A stretch of 64,000 bases of DNA from Burkholderiales bacterium Ga0077544 (GTDB lineage: Bacteria > Pseudomonadota > Gammaproteobacteria > Burkholderiales > Burkholderiaceae_D), in the NCBI GenBank assembly GCA_001464355.1, contig LNEU01000033.1, positions 489,637-553,636 of the forward strand, written 5' to 3'. A model generated the notes under the pieces. It saw only the letters and a program-made list of their open reading frames with translations, was not told the DNA's origin and did not search any database. Below are positions 44,219 to 53,485 of this stretch, one piece after another (positions within the stretch are counted from its first letter, which is position 1; the number at the start of each line of letters is the position of its first letter). The position numbers were made by a program, and so were the translations under genes.

Positions 44219-44919
44219 ACAGCTTTCGCCTTTTTAGTAATACTGATATCAGAAATGGTCTGTTTCACTATGAACGTCCATGTGAAAAGAACTAATGCTT
44301 CAGGGAAAGTACGGCATTAGCTCACACATTGAGCTAAGCCGGTATCCCATAATCATGGGGTTTATTTTTCGGCGTACCGAGCTACTTACTTAGGAATGTA
44401 AGCATTTATAAACGCCTGTATTCTAAGCAAGATTTCTTAAATGCAATAGGTTTAATTATATAAATGCAGATGCACTTGTTGTATTGCCAGAAGAGCATTT
44501 CCTTGAATGAATTTCCTAGCTTATGTATTCGCTTTATGTAAGCACTACATCAACCCATCGCGATACCGCGGTGCCATATTTTGAAATACCTAATTCATTG
44601 CTTCTGCAGATGTTGGTGACAAAACCACCGTTAGCGTCCAGTTTAAAAATTTGGCCCGGAAAAAATATCTCGCGCCCTGAAATGATTTCCACTGCCGTAT
44701 CAATATCATTAACGAATAAAGTAACCTCGAGTACAGCCCTACAACTCGTCTTCACAGCATAAGTCGCAAACGCTCAAAAATGTACTCTTGCTGCTTGCGC
44801 TCGAACCGTTTATCGATGCCGGCTATGGCGACAACCCCATAAATACGGCTTGCGAGATCAAGGTTGAGGATATATGTTGAAAAAGTCGCAATTTAGCGAT
44901 AACAACCTTGGAGGATGGC
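44219..44919. other. Spacer upstream of the envelope module
   Basis: About 700 bp. It should hold the promoter of the OmpA-like operon. Overlapping frames of 73 and 79 residues on opposite strands at 44523-44762 lack ribosome sites; one starts with GTG. I could not decide that either is real. Confidence 0.4.
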
Positions 44920-45012
44920 ATGGCTGCAACTACACCAAACAACGCACCAAGTAAGTCAGGTAACCCGTCAGGCGGCGGCAGAGGAAACAATCCGCCGGCT
45001 AAGGGCAAGTAG
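44920..45012 (+). CDS. Small Gly/Pro/Asn-rich protein, 30 aa
   Basis: Read directly: a strong GGAGG ribosome site five bases before ATG 44920, product MAATTPNNAPSKSGNPSGGG then a basic Gly/Pro-rich end, stop at 45010-45012. A near-perfect terminator hairpin follows at 45029. Such a compact unit looks like a genuine small gene. Function unknown; unstructured, basic. Confidence 0.65.
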   Translation: MAATTPNNAPSKSGNPSGGGRGNNPPAKGK

Positions 45013-45028
45013 ACAGAGCAGAAATGAC

Positions 45029-45055
45029 AAGCGGCCTGTGGGCCGCTTCTTTAAT
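45029..45055 (+). terminator. Intrinsic terminator after the 30-aa gene
   Basis: AAGCGGCC-TGTG-GGCCGCTT forms a perfect 8-bp stem with a four-base loop, followed by CTTTAATT. It ends 7 bases before the convergent minus-strand gene's stop at 45062. Confidence 0.75.
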
Positions 45056-45061
45056 TGAAAT

Positions 45062-45391
45062 TTACAAATCGTATTTTCGTTCAAAGTGTTCAAACAATTG
45101 GTTTGAGCGAATCGCTATCGGACTTTTATTAGTCTCATCCAAGTGGATTTCGTGAGCGGCGGACTCAGCGATCTGCAGTCTCAGATATTTGTCGCCGATG
45201 ACTTCTGCTTGCACACCGCCTGAGAATTTCAAAACCAAGACCCCTTCATCGTCATCGTCCTGCATGTGAGGACTGACAACTACGCCGGTCAGCATATGTA
45301 TGGCAGATTGCACGCCTTCGGAAGTGAAGTCTGAGAACTGTTCAAGCTGCAGTAGGGCTCGGACAATGCGCTTGCTTTTAGTTAGTTCCAT
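45062..45391 (-). CDS. Hypothetical protein, 109 aa
   Basis: Start at 45391 chosen because GGGAG lies five bases upstream; ORF-initial ATG at 45439 gives 125 residues. The product (MELTKSKRIVRALLQLEQFS...) is soluble and acidic, with VLVLKFSGGVQAEVIGDKYLRLQIAESA in the middle, suggesting a beta-rich fold similar in feel to small export-chaperone-like proteins. No family assigned. Isolated between two terminator-like hairpins. Confidence 0.6.
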   Translation of the reverse strand: MELTKSKRIVRALLQLEQFSDFTSEGVQSAIHMLTGVVVSPHMQDDDDEGVLVLKFSGGVQAEVIGDKYLRLQIAESAAHEIHLDETNKSPIAIRSNQLFEHFERKYDL

Positions 45392-45485
45392 TTGCGCTCC
45401 CATGTGTATTTGATTTTCATCATAGCAGGAGCCGGCCACAAGTTATGACTAGGAGCAGAAATACCGAAGCGGTTAGGAGGGGCGT

Positions 45486-45514
45486 AAAAAAGCCCAGCGT
45501 GCTAGGGCAGGGCT
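45486..45514 (-). terminator. Terminator-like hairpin after the 521-aa gene
   Basis: On the minus strand AGCCC...GGGCT with an inner TGC/GCA pairing is followed by a run of six T. It lies about 130 bp beyond the stop of the 45643-47208 gene. Confidence 0.5.
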
Positions 45515-45642
45515 CTTGTCATACTATGTCGTAGGCATCGTTACAAGTCGTTCTAAAATAGTCGTAGATTGAAATGACGTTTCTCTCCAACTCGCCAATT
45601 AGGATCGTTTCGTATTGATACCGTATTGGACCTCTATGTCGA

Positions 45643-47208
45643 TTAAAAAAATCGATGTTCGAGTGGTGTGATGGGAAGTTCCAAACACCATTGAGGAAAA
45701 TTCTGATGAGCTTCGCAAAAGCCTTCGGGTAGATTGATAACAAGGCGATAGCGAAGTGCATCTAAAAACTTCTTTTGTCCAATGGCGTGCATAAGCGTAA
45801 AGATCACTTGGCGCATTGAAAGATATACGCAGTTCACGCCGCCTGATTTTACTGCGCAAAATAACTGTGATGCCCACCAGTCATCTCTGTAGTTTTGATA
45901 TGTAACTCCGAAAGCTAATTTAAATTGGCTAATGGGAACATCTAATCTTAAAACCCATAATCTCGCTAGATTACGGTCTGTGTAAGTAGTAAGATCACCC
46001 GCTAGTATTTTTGAGAGAATCTGCTGAGCAAGCGGTATATTGTTTGTATTCAGGGTTAAATTTTCATAGCCAAGTCCTGGCTTGGGATGTGCGGTTAATG
46101 CATAGCGAAGTTCTTCATCATTGATAGGAAGGACGCAAAACCAACGACGGCCTTGGTAATTGCTGCTATCAAAATCTGAGTAATCAAAGATTCTGCTCTT
46201 AACAGGTTCGGAATACGCATCAGCATTGTATCGGCCATCATGGTCCCAATTCACAGGAAGCCATTCGATGCATATCGGCTGCTTATCTAGCAGTGCAACT
46301 TGGTGATTCCCATCCGTAGGTTCTTCTAAAATAACATTGGCTGGCGCTGCATAACTAAACGGTAAACTCGAAGCCATTCCGAATACGATGTAATGGCCGT
46401 GCTCTAAATGAATCGGTCGGAACACTTTATCGTCTTCTGCAGAGTAATTGGCGCAATCTCTCCAGTACGAAAGCATCGTATAGAACCATCTGGCATGTGC
46501 CGACATATGTCGGTTATATGGGATGCGGGGAAGATTTGGCGACTCGCCAAAATCTTCGTCCTCTTCGACGCTCAGAAATTCTATTGCAGCTTGGCGCCAT
46601 GCTTCTGGATCCGACCACATGATTTTAAAAGGCGCGCCGGGTATATCCGCGTGATGGGCAAATCGTTGAAGTTTGTTATCAAGCTTTAAATAAGCGGGCA
46701 AGTAGCATCTTGTCGCAATAAGTTTAATCGTAACGCCGTTAATAACCGTATATGTTTCAAGAACAGCATCCGGGTCAGGACCAATCCCACTTTTTTGCCA
46801 GGGCAAAATTTTTAACGAACTAAATACGTCAGACAGATTGCTTTCCGTAGAATTCGGATTCTGTTCCTCGCCAAGAATGAATCTGGTTTGCCTGCACATT
46901 TCATCCAAAGATATATTGAGGTCAATGTGATGCCCGAATGCTTCAGAAATCCTAAGAACGTGCTGCGATAGGTAATTTTTTGCTTGCTTAGAATCTGCAT
47001 TTAGCAAAAGTATTAGTGAGTCTTGGGTATTCTCCCCGCTCTCAATACGTTTGATTAAGACATTCCAAGATGAACATTGATAGACGGCTTTTGCCAGAAT
47101 ATCTTGTGCAATTTTGTGTGGAAGATTGATGGAAGTTCTAAGACGTTTAACTTGTCGACGAACGTTGTTCAACAATTCTTCGGTAGGCAGCGCAAGGGAA
47201 ATAGACAT
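45643..47208 (-). CDS. Orphan island protein, 521 aa, unknown function
   Basis: Starts at ATG 47208 with GGAG six bases upstream. No transmembrane segments or signal peptide. The N terminus (HKIAQDILAKAVYQCSSWNVLIKRIES) resembles a small helical segment seen at the start of several uncharacterised bacterial proteins. Aromatic residues are frequent (ARWFYTMLSYWRDC; DDWWASQLFC). No catalytic motif recognised. It is island cargo, flanked by spacers, so possibly a stand-alone defence or stress gene, which is a guess. Confidence 0.75.
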   Translation of the reverse strand: MSISLALPTEELLNNVRRQVKRLRTSINLPHKIAQDILAKAVYQCSSWNVLIKRIESGENTQDSLILLLNADSKQAKNYLSQHVLRISEAFGHHIDLNISLDEMCRQTRFILGEEQNPNSTESNLSDVFSSLKILPWQKSGIGPDPDAVLETYTVINGVTIKLIATRCYLPAYLKLDNKLQRFAHHADIPGAPFKIMWSDPEAWRQAAIEFLSVEEDEDFGESPNLPRIPYNRHMSAHARWFYTMLSYWRDCANYSAEDDKVFRPIHLEHGHYIVFGMASSLPFSYAAPANVILEEPTDGNHQVALLDKQPICIEWLPVNWDHDGRYNADAYSEPVKSRIFDYSDFDSSNYQGRRWFCVLPINDEELRYALTAHPKPGLGYENLTLNTNNIPLAQQILSKILAGDLTTYTDRNLARLWVLRLDVPISQFKLAFGVTYQNYRDDWWASQLFCAVKSGGVNCVYLSMRQVIFTLMHAIGQKKFLDALRYRLVINLPEGFCEAHQNFPQWCLELPITPLEHRFF

Positions 47209-47509
47209 GATGATCTCCGTGAATCTTATTGATTCATCAGAGACGCCTACCCACAGTCCCTGATGCCCAAAAGGGTATTTTCACAAGGGGAGATTAGATA
47301 GTCGAATCCACTTTGCTGCGGCTTTTTAAGACCTATGGGGTAGGCAGCTCGCCGACTACACGGCGATTTGTGGATGATTTTAACGAATCCCTATTGGCAT
47401 GACAAGCGATCATGCTTGCTTTACTTGTTTCAGCTTGGTTTCTGAAGAATGGCACCCAGCGATAATGGACTGGGTGCGCGATTTAAATGGCCTATCCAGA
47501 ATGGAAATA
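47209..47509. other. Spacer with terminator-like hairpin
   Basis: 300 bp between the orphan gene and the serine recombinase. A hairpin GCACCCAG-N10-CTGGGTGC lies at 47452-47477, downstream of the recombinase stop. No gene seen. Confidence 0.5.
47452..47477 (-). terminator. Hairpin downstream of serine recombinase
   Basis: Perfect 8-bp stem GCACCCAG / CTGGGTGC, 33 bp past the recombinase stop. The T tract is poor, so it may be a processing or weak termination signal. Confidence 0.4.
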
Positions 47510-49240
47510 CTAAGCAGTATTCGCAAGAATCTCTGCGGGATTCAATGAAGTAGAGCTTGCTTTGACCTTGTTCTCTGCTGAAGAAACTATAAAGACCCGC
47601 CATGTACCTCCTTCATCTTTTGTAGTCGGGTAATAACGCAGATGAAAGTATTTGGTAAGTGGCGATTCATCTAGATTATGCGTGCTGCTGAGAATGCTTG
47701 TAGCTGCACCCATGCACATAGCGACCTTGAAGTAGGCGTTATAACGAGTGCCTTTCCCTTCAAACACAATTGATGGAAACAAGCGCGACAGCACACTGCG
47801 CAATTTTTCCGGCTCTATGTCAGCTTGGAAAAGTTTTGGAAGAAGATGAAGTGGATCAACCGCGAGCTGTTTATCAAGTACGGCTGCGTCAATGCGCTCC
47901 GAACGACTCACGATTTGCTCCAATTTCGTTGTCGCATTTGCATGCGCACTACGGGCATCTCGATAACGGGCAAGAAGCGTGTCATCCCCATCTTCCGCTT
48001 CACCCAGCAAATGTGAGAGTCGCTCTTGTATTCTTGAACAACGTGCGACATCCGATTTCGCTATTCCAATTTCTTCGTCAAGATTTCCGTCTAGCTTGGC
48101 CCTAAGCCGGTCTCTAAATGATGCAATCACCTCAGGCGTCAAAAAGCCTTTCAATGCTTCCTGTAACAATACATACATGCCATCCACTGCTACAGAGGAA
48201 GTAATGCCTTGGCTGTCATCTTTCATTGCTTTCGCAGATGAACAGGACGCGCAATAAAGAGACCGGCAGCGAGACTTACTGGAGACTGCTAGAACGCTGT
48301 TGCAATAACCGCACTGAACTAGTCCGGCCAAAGCATGTTTGCCACCTCCATAACCCGAACGGCTGATTGTCTTTGCGTTGCAACGCTCCCACAGGTCATC
48401 TGGTACCAACCGAAGTTGCGGTCGATCGAACGCTTTGATTTCAAGCGTCCGTCCAGATTTCTCTGCTCGGTACTTCACGGTGCTTGATGCATTCCACAAG
48501 AACACGCCTCGATAGATGGTATTACCGAGAATATTTTTGATGCGGGCTGGTCGCCAAAATCCGCCGGTAGGGCTTTGCGCGGCGCGAACGACAGGAACAT
48601 TCGTATCATTGAGCCACTTCGCAATCTGGTGCATTGAGCGACCATTTCCACGCTGTTCAAAAATCTGTCTCACGATGTCTGCATTTTTCTCATGAATTAC
48701 CCACTCGCTGGCTGTGCGCTCGCCCTTGTCGTTGAAGTGACGCTTCAATGCATATCCGAAGGCCGGCGTGGCAATCATGTAGCCTCGCTCGAGTTGCCCG
48801 AGCATGCCGCGAATAACCCTGTGCCTAGTGTCACGTCCCGCCTGTTGATTGATGATTCCAACCAAGCCAGTCTGCAGCTGCCAATTCTGCAAGTGTGTAT
48901 CGATACCGTCAGCGGTCAGGAGCCGAATACGCTGATTTTCTTCAAAGAGTCTGGTGAGCTTTGCTTGTTCCACGACATCCCTGGTCAGCCGACTGAATTC
49001 GTCAACGATCAGGACAGCGATGACCCCAGCTTTGAGATCAAAGAGCAATTTCTGATAACCGTCGCGCAGTTGGGTATGCTTGCTCAATCCAGAGAGTGCC
49101 GAGTCGGCATACACCTTAATGTCTGAGGCGGTAAGGCCGTATCGTGACGCGACATCACGACAGCGCGTCAATTGGTCCTCTATAGAGGTGTCGCGTTGCT
49201 GCTCGCAAGAATAGCGAGCGTAAATGGCAATGTGGTTCAT
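47510..49240 (-). CDS. Large serine recombinase
   Basis: 576-residue site-specific recombinase. Resolvase domain at the N terminus with nucleophile S11 in IYARYSCEQQR, EFSRLTR near 80, and GMLGQLERGYMIATPAFGY. The recombinase domain follows, then a zinc ribbon (CGYCNSVL...CASC near 310-335) and a C-terminal coiled-coil region. Integrases and transposases of this class move phages, ICEs and islands. The ATG overlaps the stop of a 51-aa frame. Confidence 0.92.
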   Translation of the reverse strand: MNHIAIYARYSCEQQRDTSIEDQLTRCRDVASRYGLTASDIKVYADSALSGLSKHTQLRDGYQKLLFDLKAGVIAVLIVDEFSRLTRDVVEQAKLTRLFEENQRIRLLTADGIDTHLQNWQLQTGLVGIINQQAGRDTRHRVIRGMLGQLERGYMIATPAFGYALKRHFNDKGERTASEWVIHEKNADIVRQIFEQRGNGRSMHQIAKWLNDTNVPVVRAAQSPTGGFWRPARIKNILGNTIYRGVFLWNASSTVKYRAEKSGRTLEIKAFDRPQLRLVPDDLWERCNAKTISRSGYGGGKHALAGLVQCGYCNSVLAVSSKSRCRSLYCASCSSAKAMKDDSQGITSSVAVDGMYVLLQEALKGFLTPEVIASFRDRLRAKLDGNLDEEIGIAKSDVARCSRIQERLSHLLGEAEDGDDTLLARYRDARSAHANATTKLEQIVSRSERIDAAVLDKQLAVDPLHLLPKLFQADIEPEKLRSVLSRLFPSIVFEGKGTRYNAYFKVAMCMGAATSILSSTHNLDESPLTKYFHLRYYPTTKDEGGTWRVFIVSSAENKVKASSTSLNPAEILANTA

Positions 49241-49392
49241 AAGATTTCTTGGGCATCCTGTTGGTCATTGGCGTGCTGGTTGAGTGGTTCGTTCATTGCA
49301 ACAAAGCACAGCAACTCGATCAGATCCGTTATTTCGGATGGCAGTACGCGTTCTTGCGTGCGCCGAATAGGTATAGTGTTTTTTGTGTCCAT
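49237..49392 (-). CDS. Small protein of 51 aa coupled to the serine recombinase
   Basis: Read directly on the minus strand: ATG at 49392, product MDTKNTIPIRRTQERVLPSE followed by ITDLIELLCFVAM and an acidic C terminus. The TGA overlaps the recombinase ATG. Small genes in this position may be accessory or directionality factors, but nothing in the sequence proves this. Ribosome site is weak. Confidence 0.5.
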   Translation of the reverse strand: MDTKNTIPIRRTQERVLPSEITDLIELLCFVAMNEPLNQHANDQQDAQEIL

Positions 49393-49476
49393 GAATTCAA
49401 TTTGGTATCTGGCCTAGCGCAGGCTGTTCCATATTCGGCTTCCAACATGCCTGCACGGATGCAGGAAGCCGAGGTA

Positions 49477-50847
49477 CTACGCTGCGCGCCGACCGAATCG
49501 ACCAAAGACTATGTTTGATGGCGGGCTGAGCTGGGATGGAGGTAGTGGCGGTTGGAATGGCGTTGTGTTTTCATCAAGCGCGTCAATCACTGGTTTGGCG
49601 CATTGCGTCATATAACCGGCAGGAGCGGACTCTATCGGTAGTTCTTCACCATGAAGTTCGGCGACAACATTGTCAGCGGTTATATGGGTATATTCGATGG
49701 CCATCGTGGTTGTTTTATGGCCGGTGATTGCCATGATTTTTGGCAGGTCCCCTTTTAGCTGTAGGGCATACCTCGTTGTGGAGGTATGGCGAAGGTCATG
49801 CATTCGGATATCGCCAAAGCCGCATGCTTCCCGCGCGACCTTCCAAGCTTTCTTGACTGCCTCATAAGTTGTTGGAAACAGCGGACCTTCATTGTTCCAA
49901 GCGCGTTTTTTCTTGGCCGCTTTCGCGATTTCCATATCCATTAGTTTGGCGAGAATGACAATTGCACCTGGCCCAAGCGGTACTTCCCGTTCACCTGCTT
50001 TCGCATCTGGCAAAGCCAGTACGCGTCGAGACCAGTCGATGTGTTCCCATCGGGCATAGGTGAGTGGTTCGCATGAACGCATGGCTGTCTCCAGCATTAA
50101 GCAAAACAAGTAAGGCGCATAGTCGTTGCCACCATCGCACAGCGCGGCGGCCATCTTTTCCCATTGGCTATTGGAAATGAGCTTGTTACGTTTGATTTTC
50201 TTATTTGGCATGTCCAAACTCGATGCCGGATTACGTGCAGGCCTAGTCCAATGCCATCGGTCTCGGGCATGGTTAAACACACGACGCAGTTCCGCGCGTT
50301 CAAGGGCAATGGTGTTACTGCCATAGCCCTGGGTTGCAAGAGTACTAATGAATTTCTGCACAAGCGTGGTTGTGACTTCGGCCATTGCTAGCCCTGCCAA
50401 TTGGCGGCGAATGTCGTCACTAGCTTGAGAGGTGCTTGCCTGATTGGCACGGTGTGCTTTGAGGCTGTTGGGAATGATGCGATTCCCCTCTTCCTTGAAC
50501 TGCACGTCCCAGTACACATTCGCAGCGTCAGAAGGGGCTGAGATGCGCTTCAATTTAATGATGGGCATCGCCATGGCGCGTAGGTAGCGGTTGATACGTA
50601 TGGAATCTGCTGGCGCACCTTTTAAAAACGGCAGGCGCTCCTTGGCATATTGACTAAAAGCTTGGGCTAATGTCGTGTTGAAGGGGCCGCGCCCAGCAGC
50701 TTTATCTTTATGGCAAAGCTCGGATCGAACCTCTTCTTGCGTTTTTGTGGCTTCGGCACTTGTCTTGAAACCACAGCGGTAGATATCCTGGCCTTGAACC
50801 CGCAGACGGAAAGACCAAGTATCGCCTTCACGATAGGGCTTAGCCAT
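49477..50847 (-). CDS. Tyrosine recombinase/integrase of the tRNA-Phe island
   Basis: 456 residues from ATG 50847, which has AGGGGG upstream. A SAM-like N-terminal DNA-binding domain (about 60-200) is followed by the catalytic domain with R257 (TAMRSCEP), H350 and R353 (MHDLRHTS), H377 (GHKTTT) and the nucleophile Y386 (IEYTH). It points away from, and its start lies 246 bp from, tRNA-Phe 3' end at 51094, the normal arrangement for a tRNA-targeting integrase. Confidence 0.93.
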   Translation of the reverse strand: MAKPYREGDTWSFRLRVQGQDIYRCGFKTSAEATKTQEEVRSELCHKDKAAGRGPFNTTLAQAFSQYAKERLPFLKGAPADSIRINRYLRAMAMPIIKLKRISAPSDAANVYWDVQFKEEGNRIIPNSLKAHRANQASTSQASDDIRRQLAGLAMAEVTTTLVQKFISTLATQGYGSNTIALERAELRRVFNHARDRWHWTRPARNPASSLDMPNKKIKRNKLISNSQWEKMAAALCDGGNDYAPYLFCLMLETAMRSCEPLTYARWEHIDWSRRVLALPDAKAGEREVPLGPGAIVILAKLMDMEIAKAAKKKRAWNNEGPLFPTTYEAVKKAWKVAREACGFGDIRMHDLRHTSTTRYALQLKGDLPKIMAITGHKTTTMAIEYTHITADNVVAELHGEELPIESAPAGYMTQCAKPVIDALDENTTPFQPPLPPSQLSPPSNIVFGRFGRRAA

Positions 50848-51093
50848 GGCTAGCCCCCTTGGAAACATATTGATGGGGTACAGCGATTCGATTTGGTGGG
50901 TAATGCATCACAACTCCTTAAAAATTAGAAAGGGCTGTGTCCGTATAGAAAACGGCGAGGCATTTTGATCAAACTGTTACAACTTAACTGTTTGAGCGCA
51001 TTCGAGCGCACTTGGTCACCAATAGAATTGACAGAAAATCGTCAGAAAAACAAAAAGCCCACCGGTGAGGGTGGGCTAAGTGCTTGATTTCTT
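50848..51093. other. Attachment-side spacer between integrase and tRNA-Phe
   Basis: Expected location of one attachment end. An AT-rich palindromic-looking segment (GTTACAACTTAACTGTTTGAGC) is present, but the duplicate of the tRNA 3' end was not found elsewhere in the window. Confidence 0.4.
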
Positions 51094-51169
51094 TGGTGGC
51101 CCGGGGCGGAATCGAACCACCGACACAAGGATTTTCAATCCTCTGCTCTACCGACTGAGCTACCAGGCC
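51094..51169 (-). tRNA. tRNA-Phe (GAA)
   Basis: Minus-strand sequence begins GGCCTGGTAGCTCAG and ends GGGCCACCA with encoded CCA. The anticodon loop is TTGAAAA, anticodon GAA (Phe). D, anticodon, T (GGTTCGATTCC) and acceptor stems fold; one G-U pair in the acceptor. Integration target for the adjacent tyrosine integrase. Confidence 0.97.
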
Positions 51170-51326
51170 AAGGCGCGCAAGTATAGCAAAGCTATTGGAA
51201 TATGCAAGGGTTTCCTGCAATTTGAATTGATCGCAGCCGCTATAATGCGATTGATCGTGTCCTTGCCGCAGTATTTGGCGTTGTACTTACTGAATAATTT
51301 TTCATCATTTTCACAGGTTCGGCTTT

Positions 51327-52535
51327 ATGCATATACAAAGTGATGTTTGCATTATCGGCGATGGTGCCATTGGCAAAGTGGCTGCGCTGGGTTTTGCGCA
51401 GGCCGGATTGAAAGTGACCTTGCTCAGTCCGCTTTTCGCATCCGCTAATAAAATACCGCCGCCACAACCTGCTGGCCTGGAGGCGTGGGATGTACGTGTC
51501 TACGCCGTCAACCATGTTGCGCATGATTTATTGTCATCCGTAAAAGTGTGGGACGCGCTGGATGCCGCACGCGTAGCCCCGGTTGATTCGATGGTGGTGA
51601 ATGGAGATGCGGCTGGCGAGCTGGCGTTCGACGCCTATGGCGCGCACGTCGGCACTTTGGCCTGGATCGTGGAAGATCGCAATTTAAACCAGGCGCTGGA
51701 TGCAGCATTGAAGTTTGCGTCGAACGTGCGGACTGTCCAAGGTCGCGCAATTGAATTGAAAACGGACGATAACGCTGCCAACGTACAACTGGAAAACGGC
51801 GATACGCTGACCGCCGAGCTGGTAGTGGGTGCGGATGGCGGGCAATCGTGGGTGCGGTCTCAATGCAGCATCGATTTTGATTACCGCCCTTACGGGCAGC
51901 GTGCGATTGTCAGCAATTTTGCGTGCGAGAAACCGCATCACGGCATTGCGCATCAATGGTTTTCGGTGTCGGAGGGCATTATTGCCTTGTTGCCTTTACC
52001 CGGTAAGCGGGTATCGCTGGTGTGGTCGGCGCCGGACGCCTTGGCAGATGCGCTGTCTCAGGAATCGCTGATGCAGGTAGCAATGCGCTTGAGTGCATTG
52101 GCGGCAGCCGAGCTTGGAACCTTGACGCCATTGCAACCGGAAATGGTCAAATCATTTCCTCTGTCATTGATACGCCCGCACGCGATCACCGCGCCGCGCG
52201 TGGCCTTGATTGGCGATGCGGCGCATGTCGTGCATCCACTTGCCGGACATGGCATGAATCTGGGTTTTGCCGATGTTGCCGGTTTGATCAAGGCGGTAGT
52301 AGACCGTGGCGCGCATCGCGATTGCGGCGATGCGCGCGTGCTGGCGCGGTACGCGCGTTCGCGCAAGGAAGATATACTGCTGATGCAATTGGCGACTGAC
52401 GGTTTGGCGCGCTTGTTTGGTACGGCATTCGAGCCATTGCGCATGGTGCGCAATCTGGGATTGAACTTGGTGAACAAGTTACCGGTCTTAAAACGGCGGT
52501 TGATTGGGCACGCGCTAGGTAGCAAGAATCAGTAA
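51327..52535 (+). CDS. FAD-dependent UbiH/UbiF/Coq6-family monooxygenase
   Basis: 402-residue flavoprotein hydroxylase with the FAD-binding GxGxxG variant IIGDGAIGKVAAL (8-20), the DG motif GADGGQSWVR near 168 and the second FAD motif GDAAHVVHPLAGHGMNLG near 290. This C-terminal signature is typical of ubiquinone-biosynthesis hydroxylases. The exact ring position cannot be read. An AGG is placed upstream of the ATG. Likely core gene; begins the conserved block right of the tRNA. Confidence 0.9.
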   Translation: MHIQSDVCIIGDGAIGKVAALGFAQAGLKVTLLSPLFASANKIPPPQPAGLEAWDVRVYAVNHVAHDLLSSVKVWDALDAARVAPVDSMVVNGDAAGELAFDAYGAHVGTLAWIVEDRNLNQALDAALKFASNVRTVQGRAIELKTDDNAANVQLENGDTLTAELVVGADGGQSWVRSQCSIDFDYRPYGQRAIVSNFACEKPHHGIAHQWFSVSEGIIALLPLPGKRVSLVWSAPDALADALSQESLMQVAMRLSALAAAELGTLTPLQPEMVKSFPLSLIRPHAITAPRVALIGDAAHVVHPLAGHGMNLGFADVAGLIKAVVDRGAHRDCGDARVLARYARSRKEDILLMQLATDGLARLFGTAFEPLRMVRNLGLNLVNKLPVLKRRLIGHALGSKNQ

Positions 52536-52618
52536 CAAGAGCGTGCAACAATAACAAGTCACGTTTTGTCTGGCAGGGTGCGGCTGCTTCTGCTCAAAAA
52601 TTTAATCGGAAATGAACA

Positions 52619-53338
52619 ATGAAAATGATGAAGGCTGCTGTTGCAGTATTGCTGGGTTTGACTTTTGCCGTGGCATTTGCAGAAACGGCGCAAGAAGCTG
52701 CGGTCAGGAAGGCAATTGAACCACGCCTTGGCGAAGAAGCGAAAGTAGCGTCCGTGACGAAAACACCGTATTCCGGTTTGTTCGAAGTACAGGTGAACGG
52801 CGACATTATTTATACCGATGCGAAAGCGCAGTATTTATTTGTCGGCCGCGTGGTCGACACCAAAACCTATCAGGATTACACCAAGGCGCGCCTGGATGAA
52901 ATCAACAAGGTTGCGTTCAGCGATTTGCCGCTGGAGGCGGCAATGAAGTACGTCAAAGGTAATGGCAAGCGTGTTATTGCGGTGTTCGAAGATCCGAACT
53001 GCGGTTATTGCAAACAATTCCGCCAGACCCTGGAGCAGATCAATAACGTTACCGTCTACACGTTCATGTACAACATTTTGTCACCGGATTCGATCAGCCG
53101 TTCACGCAATATCTGGTGTTCTGCCGATCGCAACAAGGCGTGGGATGACTGGATGCTGAACGGTAAAAATCCTGCGACGGCATCAGACAACTGTGTCGCG
53201 CCACATGAAAAAGTATTGGCTCTCGGGCGCAGCATGAAAGTCACCGGCACGCCGACCATCATCTTCACCGACGGTTCGCGCATCCCCGGCGCTATTGATG
53301 CCAAGGCACTGGAAGCAAAACTTTCTTCAATCAAGTAA
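52619..53338 (+). CDS. dsbC: Periplasmic disulfide isomerase DsbC
   Basis: 239-residue DsbC-family protein: signal peptide (MKMMKAAVAVLLGL..AFA, cleavage near residue 21), dimerisation domain (about 22-85), and a thioredoxin-fold catalytic domain with CGYC (C128, C131) and a cis-Pro segment (VTGTPTIIF). Isomerises misfolded disulfides in the periplasm. GGAAATG precedes the ATG. A strong terminator follows at 53351. Confidence 0.94.
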   Translation: MKMMKAAVAVLLGLTFAVAFAETAQEAAVRKAIEPRLGEEAKVASVTKTPYSGLFEVQVNGDIIYTDAKAQYLFVGRVVDTKTYQDYTKARLDEINKVAFSDLPLEAAMKYVKGNGKRVIAVFEDPNCGYCKQFRQTLEQINNVTVYTFMYNILSPDSISRSRNIWCSADRNKAWDDWMLNGKNPATASDNCVAPHEKVLALGRSMKVTGTPTIIFTDGSRIPGAIDAKALEAKLSSIK

Positions 53339-53350
53339 TACGATTCAAAT

Positions 53351-53380
53351 AAAAAAGGCCACGCTTGCGTGGCCTTTTTT
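53351..53380 (+). terminator. Intrinsic terminator after dsbC
   Basis: AAAAAAGGCCACGC-TT-GCGTGGCCTTTTTT, a perfect 14-bp inverted repeat with a T-run, 13 bp past the dsbC stop. Confidence 0.92.
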
Positions 53381-53485
53381 ATTTGAAGTTTGAATTGTGA
53401 GTATGACCAGAATTACAGGCCTCATATATGCGCGTGCGGACGGATGCAGCTAAACTAGCGCCATCGCATTTTTTCACGGCACAGC

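Noticed and set aside
44523..44762. 79-aa plus and 73-aa minus frames
   Set aside because: They overlap on opposite strands with no ribosome site; could not decide that either is coding.
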